Below, one piece after another: positions 8,297-16,413 of a stretch of 64,000 nt of DNA. The notes beneath the pieces were generated by a model that saw only the letters and a program-made list of their open reading frames with translations, had not been told where the DNA came from and did no database searches. The translations under genes and the position numbers were made by a program. The stretch is taken from NCBI RefSeq assembly GCF_004331345.1, contig NZ_SJJZ01000003.1, positions 930,001 to 994,000 of the forward strand, given 5' to 3'. The first letter of the stretch is position 1; each line of letters begins with the position of its first letter. This stretch comes from Kribbella soli (GTDB taxonomy: Bacteria; Actinomycetota; Actinomycetes; Propionibacteriales; Kribbellaceae).

Positions 8297-8851
8297 ATGC
8301 CCGTGACGCAGATCTATCTCGTCCGGCACGGTGAGCCGGACTACGAGCCGATCGATTCCCGCGGCTGGCCGGGAATGGCGGCCGACTCCGCCCCACTCAC
8401 CGCCCTCGGGATGAAACAGGCCCAGGAACTCGCCGACCTGCTCGGCGGCATCCGCGCGACCTACCTGGTCAGCTCGCCGTTCACGCGGGCCCTGCACAGC
8501 GCCGCGATCATCGGCCACCGGCTCGCGCTCGGCGTCAAGGTCGACTACGACCTGCGCGACTGGTTGCCGGACCACACCGGTCTGTGGCGCAGCGCCGCCG
8601 ACGTCCGTGCGGCGCAGGCCGAGTTCGAGGCGTACGACGGGGAATGGCCGGATGGCATCCAGCGACCCTGGGAGCCACTGTCCCGGGTCCGCGAACGCGC
8701 CCGCGCCGCCCTCGCCCGGCACACCGCCAGCACCGACGGACCGGTTCTGGCGATCACCCACGCGACGGTGATCCGGGCCCTGACCGGCGAGCGGGACACG
8801 CCCCACGGCGCCCACGAGTACTACCGCTACGACCCCGAAATCGGTGCCTGA
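8297..8851 (+). CDS. Histidine phosphatase family protein
   Basis: A 184-residue phosphatase of the phosphoglycerate-mutase-like superfamily. The phospho-accepting histidine is in the N-terminal YLVRHGEPDY. The second arginine region is SSPFTRALHSA, and the second catalytic histidine is in AITHATVIRAL near residue 155. The substrate cannot be inferred. It follows the hypothetical gene with a 3-nt gap. Confidence 0.85.
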   Translation: MPVTQIYLVRHGEPDYEPIDSRGWPGMAADSAPLTALGMKQAQELADLLGGIRATYLVSSPFTRALHSAAIIGHRLALGVKVDYDLRDWLPDHTGLWRSAADVRAAQAEFEAYDGEWPDGIQRPWEPLSRVRERARAALARHTASTDGPVLAITHATVIRALTGERDTPHGAHEYYRYDPEIGA

Positions 8852-8855
8852 GGCA

Positions 8856-8869
8856 TCTGCACGTGCAGA
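8856..8869. terminator. Short palindrome after the histidine phosphatase gene
   Basis: TCTGCACGTGCAGA is a perfect 14-nt palindrome starting 5 nt after the stop codon. It may be a weak terminator; without a loop it could equally be a protein-binding site. Confidence 0.3.
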
Positions 8870-8887
8870 CGAACTTGCACCGTTGAA

Positions 8888-8901
8888 GTGACTCATGTCA
8901 C
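8888..8901. promoter_or_regulatory. CRP-like site upstream of whiB
   Basis: GTGACTCATGTCAC has the CRP/FNR-family half-site layout GTGA-N6-TCAC with perfect dyad symmetry. It lies about 105 bp upstream of the predicted -35 box of the whiB gene. In M. tuberculosis a different WhiB gene (whiB1) is known to be controlled by a CRP protein, which makes the position plausible. Confidence 0.45.
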
Positions 8902-9004
8902 ATCAGGTGATGACGTGAACACGCCCGCCGCCTGAAATCCGCCGATCACCGGCCGCGACGGCACGTGGCGATAACGAATGGCCCGAACTTCGAGACAACA
9001 AGGG

Positions 9005-9033
9005 TTGAACTCGCTCTGAGATGAGCATAGTTT
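9005..9033 (+). promoter_or_regulatory. Promoter of the whiB gene
   Basis: TTGAAC and TAGTTT are separated by 17 nt, a good match to the principal sigma factor consensus. The -10 element is 46 nt before the whiB start, leaving room for a short untranslated leader that ends in an AGGAGG ribosome site. Confidence 0.6.
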
Positions 9034-9079
9034 TCACCGAGCGCCCGTCCGCGCTTACGGTGAGTCATAGGAGGTTGCC

Positions 9080-9373
9080 ATGTCGAGAGGGATGCCTCGT
9101 CTGCCCCGCCCGCTCATGGATCTGTGGGACTGGCAGTCGCAAGCCGCATGCCGGGACGTCAACCCGGAGCTCTTCTTCTCACCCGAATCGGAGCGTGGCG
9201 TTCGCAAACGCGCCCGCGAGATGGTGGCCAAGTCGCTCTGCGGCACCTGCCCGGTCCAGCCCGAATGCCGCCAGCACGCCCTCGCCGTCGGCGAGCCGTA
9301 CGGCGTCTGGGGCGGCACCACGGAGTCCGAGCGCGACAACACCCTCCTGCCCGAGCACCGGAAGTCCGCGTAG
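9080..9373 (+). CDS. WhiB-family iron-sulfur regulator, WhiB3/WhiD-like
   Basis: A 97-residue protein with the four cluster-binding cysteines in AACRD, then LCGTCPVQPEC (C-x2-C-x5-C), and the family turn GVWGG near residue 76. The segment WDWQSQAACRDVNPELFF and the block HALAVGEPYGVWGGTTESERD are closer to mycobacterial WhiB3 and Streptomyces WhiD than to WhiB1. It should bind a [4Fe-4S] cluster and partner with the principal sigma factor in redox or developmental control. A GGAGGT ribosome site precedes the ATG. The C-terminal tail is short (EHRKSA), without the long basic tail of WhiB3. Confidence 0.92.
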   Translation: MSRGMPRLPRPLMDLWDWQSQAACRDVNPELFFSPESERGVRKRAREMVAKSLCGTCPVQPECRQHALAVGEPYGVWGGTTESERDNTLLPEHRKSA

Positions 9374-9398
9374 CTGCTCGCAGCCACGGAACGGCGTC

Positions 9399-9428
9399 GT
9401 AAGGCCTGTGTGAAAACTCAGGCCTTAC
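9399..9428. terminator. Bidirectional hairpin between whiB and the PLDc_N gene
   Basis: GTAAGGCCTG and its exact complement form a 10-bp stem with a 10-nt loop. The right arm overlaps the last codons and stop of the converging membrane-protein gene. It can serve both converging genes. Confidence 0.65.
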
Positions 9429-9840
9429 CGTCGTCGGTCTCGGACGGGGAGTCCTCGGACCCCTTCGTGTCCTTCGGTCGCTTCGGCGGTTTCGGCGGTT
9501 TCGGTTCGTCCGCCGGGACCTCGGGCTCGGGTGGTTTCGCGGTCGTGCGCGGGTCCCGGTAGCGGTCCAGTGACTTGAGGAAGTCCGGATCGTCGTCGGG
9601 CGCCGGCGGCCGGCCGGTGGGCCTCGGCGGTTCCCGCCGTACGACGCTCTCCTGGCGGTTCAGGTGTGCGCGTGACATCAGCAGCCAGACGATCGGCCCC
9701 GCGAACGGGACGAACACGATCAGGACGATCCACAGCAGCTTCGGCAGATGCGGCACGTCTTCGTCGGGTGTCTGGATGCACGAGAACAGCGCGTAGACAG
9801 TGAGCACCAGGCTGATCAGGAACGGCAGAAATCGGACCAC
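9418..9840 (-). CDS. PLDc_N-type small membrane protein
   Basis: A 140-residue protein with two N-terminal membrane helices (residues 4-22 and about 34-55). The second helix carries LLWIVLIVFVPFAGPIVWLL, typical of the phospholipase D nuclease N-terminal (PLDc_N) domain. No catalytic HKD domain follows. Instead the C-terminal 75 residues are rich in Pro, Lys and Asp and look disordered. Its role is unknown; such proteins are common in actinobacteria as stand-alone membrane anchors. Confidence 0.8.
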   Translation of the reverse strand: MVRFLPFLISLVLTVYALFSCIQTPDEDVPHLPKLLWIVLIVFVPFAGPIVWLLMSRAHLNRQESVVRREPPRPTGRPPAPDDDPDFLKSLDRYRDPRTTAKPPEPEVPADEPKPPKPPKRPKDTKGSEDSPSETDDGKA

Positions 9841-9876
9841 GTCCCAACAGTACGGCCAGTACGGGCACAGGCCGCA

Positions 9877-10749
9877 TCAGCGAGCGGACGAGGTGAGTCC
9901 CCGGGCGCGGAGCACCGAGTTCTCCAGCGGCCGGAACACCAGCAGCTCGATGCCGACGCCGACCACGAAGATCAGCACGATCCCGGCGAACACCATCGAG
10001 ATGTCCGACAGCGACATGCCGTCGTGCAGGTACTGACCGAGGCCCTTGCCGAGCTCCGGCGAGGTCGCGATCAGCTCGGCCGCCATCAGCGACCGCCACG
10101 AGAACGCCCAGCCCTGCTTGAGTCCGCCGAGGAACCCGGGCAGCGCGGCCGGCAGCAGGATGTACCGGATCCCGCCGAAGCGGCCCGCCCCGAGCGCCTT
10201 GCCGACCCGCGGCAGGATCGGCGGCACCTGGTCGAGACCGGACACCAGCCCGTTCGCGATCGACGGCACCGCGCCGAGCAGCACCACCCAGTAGATCGCG
10301 CGATCGTTCAGCCCGAACCACAGGATCGCCGCCGGCACCCACGCCACCGAGGGCAGGCTCTGCAGCCCCGACACGAGCGGCCCGATACCCCGCCGTACGA
10401 CGCGGATGTTCGCGATCGCGAGCCCCAGCGGTACGGCGATCAGCAGCGAGATCGCGAACCCGATGACGGCCCGGTGCACGGACACCCAGAACAGCTCGAG
10501 GATGTCGCCGCTGGTCACCAGCTCCCAGATCTGACCCCAGACGGCCGCCGGCGAGGGCAGTTTGAACTCGGGCCAGAACGCCGCGGCCCACAACGCCTGC
10601 CAGATCGCCACCAGGACGACGATCGCCCCGATCGGTGGCAGTACTCGCGCGGCGATCCGCCGTACCCGCGAACCGTCGGGCGCGTTGACGGGTGTGTCGA
10701 GGGCGTCCAGACCGGCCTCGACAGATCCTTCCTGGACGTCAAGCGGCAT
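9877..10749 (-). CDS. ABC transporter permease, sulfonate/nitrate/taurine type
   Basis: A 290-residue membrane protein of the SsuC/TauC family with about six helices. The conserved cytoplasmic loop reads LGAGRFGGIRYILLPAALPG near residue 190, where the ATPase docks. Its start overlaps the end of the ATPase gene by 11 nt, so the two are coupled. It is the last gene of a four-gene operon (TauE-like, binding protein, ATPase, permease). Confidence 0.9.
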   Translation of the reverse strand: MPLDVQEGSVEAGLDALDTPVNAPDGSRVRRIAARVLPPIGAIVVLVAIWQALWAAAFWPEFKLPSPAAVWGQIWELVTSGDILELFWVSVHRAVIGFAISLLIAVPLGLAIANIRVVRRGIGPLVSGLQSLPSVAWVPAAILWFGLNDRAIYWVVLLGAVPSIANGLVSGLDQVPPILPRVGKALGAGRFGGIRYILLPAALPGFLGGLKQGWAFSWRSLMAAELIATSPELGKGLGQYLHDGMSLSDISMVFAGIVLIFVVGVGIELLVFRPLENSVLRARGLTSSAR

Positions 10750-11509
10750 GACTGCTGATCACCTTGCGCAGCGCGGTGTTGATCTCGTCAACTGCATCAG
10801 GAGCATCATCCACATCCCATTCCTGTACGACGCGCCCGGGACGCGACGACAGCAGTACGACGCGTTGCCCGAGCCGCACCGCTTCGCGGACGTCGTGCGT
10901 GACGAACAGGATCGCCGTACCGGTGGCACGCCAGATCCGCAGCAGCTCGCCCTGGAGAACGTCGCGGGTGATCGCATCCAGCGCTGAGAACGGCTCGTCC
11001 ATCAGCAACAACGACGGCTTGCCCGCATCAGCACTGTCAGTCGTTGACGCCAGTGCGCGCGCCAGAGCGACCCGCTGCCGCATACCACCGGACAACTCGT
11101 GCGGCCGCTTGTCGCCGAGGCCGGCGAGCCGCACCAGCTCCAGCAGCTCCGCGGCCTTGGCCCGCCGCTGCGCCTTCGGTACGCCGGCCATCCGCAGCGG
11201 AAGCTCGACGTTCCCGGCCGCCGTCAGCCACGGCATCAGCGCGGCTTCCTGGAAGACGACCGCCGGGCGCGACGAGTTCAGCTCGATCCGGCCGCTCGTC
11301 GGCCGGTCCAGACCGGCGACCAGGTTGAGCAGCGTGGTCTTGCCGCACCCGGAGGCGCCGAGCAGGCAGACGAACTCGCCGGCACCGACCTCGAGGTCGA
11401 CGCCGTCCAGCGCGACCACCGCCTTGCGGCCGCTGCCGAACGCCTTTCCTACTTGGTGAAACCGCACCGGGGTGAGCTGGTCGGGCGGCGCGTCGACAGT
11501 GGCGGTCAT
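10739..11509 (-). CDS. ABC transporter ATP-binding protein, sulfonate/nitrate type
   Basis: A 256-residue ATPase of the SsuB/TauB family. Walker A is GASGCGKTT near residue 48, the signature is LSGGMRQR, Walker B is LLLMDEPFSALD, and the switch histidine is in FVTHD. The frame is open much further upstream, but the ATG at 11509 has a GAGGAGAG ribosome site and lies 11 nt after the binding-protein stop. It powers import through the permease at 9877-10749. Confidence 0.92.
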   Translation of the reverse strand: MTATVDAPPDQLTPVRFHQVGKAFGSGRKAVVALDGVDLEVGAGEFVCLLGASGCGKTTLLNLVAGLDRPTSGRIELNSSRPAVVFQEAALMPWLTAAGNVELPLRMAGVPKAQRRAKAAELLELVRLAGLGDKRPHELSGGMRQRVALARALASTTDSADAGKPSLLLMDEPFSALDAITRDVLQGELLRIWRATGTAILFVTHDVREAVRLGQRVVLLSSRPGRVVQEWDVDDAPDAVDEINTALRKVISSHAA

Positions 11510-11520
11510 CGGGCTCTCCT

Positions 11521-12594
11521 CTACTTCGCGTCCAGACCGGCGGCGTCGACCGCCGGCTTGCCTGCCTGGGTGAGGACCTGGTTCAGCGGCCCCAGGTCCG
11601 CGAAACCGGCGACGTTCGGCGCCTGCTTCGCGATCCCCGCGGCGACCTGGTCCTTGGCCAGCTGCGGGAAGGTGGAGGCGATCGGGTCCGCGGTGATCTT
11701 GATGTGCTGCCACGCCCGGTCGATGACCGCCGGCTTCAGCGCCTTGCCGGTCGCTTCCTTGAGCTGGTCGTTCACCACGGTCTTGGCCTGTGCGGCGTCC
11801 GACGTGCTGAGGTCGATGGCCGCGTTCAGCCCCTTCAGCAGCGCCGTCACCGTCGCCGGGTGCTCCTTCAGGAACTGCGTCCGGACGATCAGCACCGTCG
11901 TCGGGAACTGCCCGTCGGGCCACAGCGACGCCTCGTCGAGCAGCACCTTCGCGCCCGCGTCCAGGACCAGGCGGGACGACCAGGGCTCCGGCAGCCAGGC
12001 CGCGTCCACGTCGCCCTTCTTGAACGCGTCCAGCGTCTGGGCGTTCTCCAGGTTGGTCACCTTGACCTTGCCGGTCAGCTGGTTCTCGGCGAGCCACTTC
12101 TTCAGCGACACGTCCTGCGTGTTGCCGAGCTGCGGCGTGACGACGGTCTTGCCGACCAGGTCGGCCGGCTTGGTGATCGTCGGCTTGACCACGAGCTGCG
12201 CGCCGCCGGACGTGGCGCCGGCGATCAGCCGGACCGCCTCGCCGTTCGACTTCGCGTAGGCGTTGATCGCCGGGCCGGAGCCGATGAAGGACGCGTCCAG
12301 CGAGCCGCCGAGCAGCGCGCCGACGGCCTCGGGGCCGGCGTTGAACTTGGTCGGCACCAGCTTCGTGCTGCCGAGCTCCTTGGTGAACAGACCCTTGCCG
12401 AGACCGACCAGTGCGGCGGCATGGGTGACGTTCGGGAAGTAGCCGAGCCGCAGCTCGGTGGCGGGACCCTTGTCGCTCGATGCGGCAGGCGCTGCGTCGC
12501 TGTCGGCGCGCGAGCAGCCCGCGGCAGTGACGGCGACCGTGACCGCCAGGGCGGCGGCGAGCAGGCGGAACGGACGGGTGGCGGAGATGCTCAC
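11521..12594 (-). CDS. Sulfonate-type ABC transporter substrate-binding lipoprotein
   Basis: A 357-residue protein starting at GTG after an AGGTCCTCCAG stretch. A lipoprotein signal ends in VTAAGC, with the lipid-modified cysteine near residue 27. The mature part begins LRLGYFPNVTHAAALVG, the typical first strand of the NMT1/SsuA-like fold. It captures substrate outside the membrane for the following ATPase and permease. The cysteine leader peptide and TauE-like gene upstream favour a sulfur compound such as an alkanesulfonate, but nitrate- and pyrimidine-binding relatives share the fold. Confidence 0.88.
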   Translation of the reverse strand: MSISATRPFRLLAAALAVTVAVTAAGCSRADSDAAPAASSDKGPATELRLGYFPNVTHAAALVGLGKGLFTKELGSTKLVPTKFNAGPEAVGALLGGSLDASFIGSGPAINAYAKSNGEAVRLIAGATSGGAQLVVKPTITKPADLVGKTVVTPQLGNTQDVSLKKWLAENQLTGKVKVTNLENAQTLDAFKKGDVDAAWLPEPWSSRLVLDAGAKVLLDEASLWPDGQFPTTVLIVRTQFLKEHPATVTALLKGLNAAIDLSTSDAAQAKTVVNDQLKEATGKALKPAVIDRAWQHIKITADPIASTFPQLAKDQVAAGIAKQAPNVAGFADLGPLNQVLTQAGKPAVDAAGLDAK

Positions 12595-12626
12595 TGGAGG
12601 ACCTTTGTCTTGGCGGAAGGTGAAGC

Positions 12627-13535
12627 TCAGGAAGCGGGCTCGAGCTCGGATTCGTCGAGCAGTTGTTCGGCCTCGCGGACGGTTCGGCGCGCGGCGGCGC
12701 GGACGCCGTACGTGACGATCGCGGCCCAGCCCAGGACGAGTGCCGCGTAGACGGCGTACCGCGGGCCGGTGGTGACGTCGAGGCCGTTCAGCACGGTGCG
12801 GGCGTTGGTCAGGATCAGCACCAGGCCGACCCCGACGCCGAGCCAGCGGGTGGCCAGCCGGGACACCAGCCACGCGGCGAACGGCGCCGCGACGACGCCG
12901 CCGATCAGCAGCGCGGCGACGATGCCGAACGGCAGGTTCTTCCCGCCCAGCCCGAACAGGAACCCGATGCTGGCGGCGACGGAGACCAGGAACTCGGCAG
13001 CGTTCACCGAACCGACGGCCCGTCGCGGCGCCAGCTTGCCGCTGGACAGCAGCGCGGAGTTCGCGACCGGACCCCAGCCGCCACCGCCGGTGGCGTCGAT
13101 GAAGCCGGCCACCAGACCGAGCGGGCCGAGGAACCTCCCGGCCGGGCGGCCCTCGATCACCGCCCGGACCTTCCCGGTGCCGAACCGGACCAGGATGTAG
13201 ACGCCGAGCAGGAGCAGCAGGCCGGCGACCCACAGCGACGCCGACTCGGTCGAGAGGCTGGACAGGAACGTCGCGCCGGCGAAGGCCCCGACCGCGCCCG
13301 GAGCCCCGATCAGCGCGACGACGCGCCAGTCGACGTTGCCGAACCGCCAGTGCGACAGGCCGGAGGCCAGCGTGGTGCCGACCTCGGCCAGGTGGACCGA
13401 GGCGGAGGCGACGGCCGGGGTGATCCCGGTGATCAGCAGGGCGGTGCTGGCGGTGACGCCGTACGCCATGCCGAGGGTGCCGTCGACGAGCTGGGCGATC
13501 GAGCCGAGCAGCGCGATCAGGACGAGGCGACGCAT
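12627..13535 (-). CDS. TauE/SafE-family sulfite/anion exporter
   Basis: A 302-residue membrane protein with about eight helices. It starts MRRLVLIALLGSIAQLVDGTLG, the first half of the internal duplication of the family, and the second half has GFIDATGGGGWGPV. Family members export sulfite or sulfoacetate, or move other sulfur anions. It is the first structural gene of the operon with the sulfonate-type importer, 32 nt upstream of it, and is preceded by a cysteine leader peptide. It may protect from sulfite released during sulfonate use. Confidence 0.88.
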   Translation of the reverse strand: MRRLVLIALLGSIAQLVDGTLGMAYGVTASTALLITGITPAVASASVHLAEVGTTLASGLSHWRFGNVDWRVVALIGAPGAVGAFAGATFLSSLSTESASLWVAGLLLLLGVYILVRFGTGKVRAVIEGRPAGRFLGPLGLVAGFIDATGGGGWGPVANSALLSSGKLAPRRAVGSVNAAEFLVSVAASIGFLFGLGGKNLPFGIVAALLIGGVVAAPFAAWLVSRLATRWLGVGVGLVLILTNARTVLNGLDVTTGPRYAVYAALVLGWAAIVTYGVRAAARRTVREAEQLLDESELEPAS

Positions 13536-13589
13536 GGATGGACTCCTACGGAACGGGGAGGAGACGGGCAGGAAGAACTACGCCGTCGT

Positions 13590-13676
13590 TCAACAACCCG
13601 AGGAGTTCACGCGCAGCAGATCGACGTGCCGGCGCCGTGTCAGGGCGTCTCCGGGCGCGTTCGCGATGAGCTGCAT
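13590..13676 (-). CDS. Putative cysteine leader peptide (RRHVDLLRV family)
   Basis: A 28-residue peptide read toward the TauE-like gene, ending 54 nt before its start. Residues 14-23 are RRRHVDLLRV and the last codon before the stop is Cys. This RRHVDLLR-type peptide with a terminal Cys is, from memory, a recurrent 'putative leader peptide' upstream of sulfur-assimilation genes in Streptomyces and relatives, probably acting as a cysteine-sensing uORF. No convincing terminator hairpin was seen between it and the TauE-like gene, so the mode of control is unclear. It strongly supports a sulfur role for the operon. Confidence 0.75.
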   Translation of the reverse strand: MQLIANAPGDALTRRRHVDLLRVNSSGC

Positions 13677-13793
13677 AGGACTATGAAAGCGGACAAAGTC
13701 GAGCAAGATGCTCAGGTTTCAGCATTTGGACCTACGAATCACGAACCGAGACGAACGATCAGATTCGATCATCGGCCGGATCTGGTCAGACGG

Positions 13794-13823
13794 TTGAAAG
13801 CCGGACGCGCGACTGCCTACGGT
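13794..13823 (+). promoter_or_regulatory. Promoter for a leaderless rhamnosidase mRNA
   Basis: TTGAAA and TACGGT are 18 nt apart, and TACGGT ends 7 nt before the GTG start at 13831. No ribosome site is present, so transcription probably begins at the start codon. Confidence 0.6.
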
Positions 13824-13830
13824 CCTGAGC

Positions 13831-16413
13831 GTGCTGATCCCTCGATCTCTCAAGACCGAGTACGCCGCCCAGCCGCTCGGCGTCGACGTACCTCGGCCAC
13901 GCTTCAGTTGGGTCGCCGTCGCCCCCGGGTACGGCGCGACGCAGACGGCGTACCAGATCCTGGTCGCCTCCGCGCCGGAGCTGCTGACGCCGGAGCGCGC
14001 CGACGTGTGGGACTCGGGCAAGGTCGAGACGGCGCGGACCTTCGGGATCGAGTACGACGGTCCGACGGCGCCGCGGACGCGGTACCACTGGACGGTCCGG
14101 CTGTGGGACGACGTGCCTGGTGAGTGGGCTGCACCGGAATGGTTCGAGACCGGTCTGCTTGACGAGGGGTTCGGGGCCGCGCAGTGGATCGGTGGCGTGA
14201 CCGACAGCGCACCGCTCCTGCGGCGCGCGTTCGCCGTGGACGGCACGGTCCGGCGTGCCCGGCTCTACGCGAGCGGTCTCGGGTACGCCGATCTGCGGCT
14301 CAACGGGCAGGCGGTGAGTGACGCCGTACTCGACCCGGGCTTCACCGCCTACGACCACACCGTTCTCTACGTCACGCACGACGTGACCGAGCTCCTGCAG
14401 GCCGGCGACAACGTGGTCGGCACCGAACTGGGGCGTGGCTTCTTCGGCCTGACCTCGGTGAACGTCTGGCGCTGGCACGACACCCCGTGGACCGCCGACC
14501 CGCGGCTGATCGCCCGGCTGGTCGTCGAGTACGACGACGGCCGCGTGGACGAGGTGGTCACGGACGAGACGTGGCGCATCACGGGCGGCCCGACGCTGTC
14601 GGACTCGCTCTACGCCGGTGAGACGTACGACGCCCGGCGCGCGCTGCCCGGCTGGGACACGGCCGGGTTCGACGACTCCGCCTGGTCCGCGGCATCGGTC
14701 GTCGAGGCGCCCAAGGGGAAGCTGACCGCTCAGGCCCACGAGCCGATCCGGGTGGTCGAGACCGTCGACCCGGTCGAGGTCACCGAGGTCCGGCCGGGCG
14801 TGTGGATCGTGGACTTCGGGCGGACCGTGGCGGGCTGGACCCGGCTGTCCACCACCGCGCCGGCCGGGACGACGATCAGCCTCACCCACGGCGAGACGGT
14901 TGCTGATGGCAACGTGGCCGCCTGGAACGTGCACGTCGACGGCGACCGGATCCAGCGCGACGAGTACATCGCGGCCGGCACCGGCGTCGAGACCTGGGAG
15001 CCGCGGTTCTCCTACAAGGGCTTCCGGTACGTGCAGCTCGAGGGCGCGGCCGCCGACCTGCAACTGCGGGTGGTGAACTCGGACGTCCCGTCGGTGACCC
15101 GGTTCGCGTCGACGCAGGCGCCGTACGAGCAGTTCGAGCAGGCGATGCGGCGGACGATCCTCAGCAACCTGCACGGGATCCCGACCGATACGCCGTACTT
15201 CGAGAAGAACGGCTGGACCGGCGACGCGCAGGTCGGCGCGCCGACGATGCTCGCGACCCTCGATCTGGCGCGGTTCTTCACCAAATGGCTCGGCGACATC
15301 CGGGACAGCCAGGCCGACTCCGGGCAACTCCCGGTCATCGTGCCGACCAGCGGCTGGGGCTTCACAGACCTCTCCCCCGCGACCGAGTGGCCGACCGTCT
15401 ATCCGTTCCTGTTGCGCGAGATGTACCGCTGGTACGGCGACGAGCGGCTGCTCCGCGAGCACTGGGACTCGCTGACGCGCTACCTCGCGTGGGAACTCGA
15501 CCGGGTCGAGGACGGGTTGTCGGTGAGTGTGCTCGGCGACTGGCTGCCGCCCGGGTTCGGGAGCGGTCCGGCTCCGGAGGACCGGCGTTTGACGGGTACG
15601 GCGTACCTCTACCGGGCGCTCGTGGTCGCTGCGGAGATCGGCGAGCTGATCGGGCAGTCCAACGAGTACCGGAAAGCTGCAGACGAGCTCGCCGACGGGC
15701 TGAACCGGACGTTCCTCGATCGCGCCGAAGGCCGGTACCGGTCGGCCGACGACCCGGACTACCGGCAGACGTCGAACGCCGTACCGCTGGCGTTCGGGAT
15801 CGTGCCGGACGAGCATGTCGAGCAGGTCGCGGCCGGGTTGGCCGCCGACGTCGAGGCACGTGGCTTCCATCTCAACACGGGATGCCTGGGCGTCGGCGTA
15901 CTGCTGCCGGTGCTGACCGCCCACGGGTACGGCGACGTGGCAACGAAGGTCGCGCTGCAGCGGAGCTATCCGAGCTGGGGCTACTGGTTCGACCTCGGTG
16001 CGGACACCATGTGGGAGAAGTGGGAGGACGACTCGCGGTCGCGCAACCACTACTTCCAGGGCACGGTCGTGCAGTGGATCTTCGAGAACGTCGCCGGGCT
16101 ACGCGTCGTCGACGCCGGCAGTGAGCGGATCGTCGTACGGCCGGATGCCCGCGACGAGGTGGACTCGGCGAGCATCCGGACCGAGACGATCCGCGGGCGG
16201 GTGGCGGTCTCGTGGAAGAAGAAGGGACGAGTCCTGTCGCTGGACGTGCTGGTGCCGGTCGGTACGACGGCCGAGGTCCACGTGCCGTCGGCGCGAGCTG
16301 CTGATGTCGACGCCGTACCGCAGGCGTTCGCGGGCTCGGCGACGTACGACGAGTGTTACACCGTCTATACCGTCGGCGCCGGGCAGTGGGCGTTCACGAG
16401 CCGGTCGGCCTAG
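13831..16413 (+). CDS. Alpha-L-rhamnosidase (GH78)
   Basis: An 860-residue glycoside hydrolase. The N-terminal part (YAAQPLGVDVPRPRFSW) and the following sandwich domains match the bacterial rhamnosidase N-terminal region. The catalytic six-hairpin domain starts near residue 430 and includes NGWTGDAQVGAPTML near residue 460, with an acidic catalytic residue, and WEKWEDDSRSRNHYFQG near residue 730. There is no signal peptide, so it probably acts on imported rhamnosides. The GTG start is chosen because it lies 7 nt from the -10 element. It overlaps the converging trmB gene by 4 nt. Confidence 0.92.
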   Translation: MLIPRSLKTEYAAQPLGVDVPRPRFSWVAVAPGYGATQTAYQILVASAPELLTPERADVWDSGKVETARTFGIEYDGPTAPRTRYHWTVRLWDDVPGEWAAPEWFETGLLDEGFGAAQWIGGVTDSAPLLRRAFAVDGTVRRARLYASGLGYADLRLNGQAVSDAVLDPGFTAYDHTVLYVTHDVTELLQAGDNVVGTELGRGFFGLTSVNVWRWHDTPWTADPRLIARLVVEYDDGRVDEVVTDETWRITGGPTLSDSLYAGETYDARRALPGWDTAGFDDSAWSAASVVEAPKGKLTAQAHEPIRVVETVDPVEVTEVRPGVWIVDFGRTVAGWTRLSTTAPAGTTISLTHGETVADGNVAAWNVHVDGDRIQRDEYIAAGTGVETWEPRFSYKGFRYVQLEGAAADLQLRVVNSDVPSVTRFASTQAPYEQFEQAMRRTILSNLHGIPTDTPYFEKNGWTGDAQVGAPTMLATLDLARFFTKWLGDIRDSQADSGQLPVIVPTSGWGFTDLSPATEWPTVYPFLLREMYRWYGDERLLREHWDSLTRYLAWELDRVEDGLSVSVLGDWLPPGFGSGPAPEDRRLTGTAYLYRALVVAAEIGELIGQSNEYRKAADELADGLNRTFLDRAEGRYRSADDPDYRQTSNAVPLAFGIVPDEHVEQVAAGLAADVEARGFHLNTGCLGVGVLLPVLTAHGYGDVATKVALQRSYPSWGYWFDLGADTMWEKWEDDSRSRNHYFQGTVVQWIFENVAGLRVVDAGSERIVVRPDARDEVDSASIRTETIRGRVAVSWKKKGRVLSLDVLVPVGTTAEVHVPSARAADVDAVPQAFAGSATYDECYTVYTVGAGQWAFTSRSA

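Noticed and set aside
8025..8396. Open frame on the minus strand across the hypothetical and phosphatase genes
   Set aside because: Arg/Ser/Pro-rich mirror frame crossing two plus-strand genes, one with clear phosphatase motifs.
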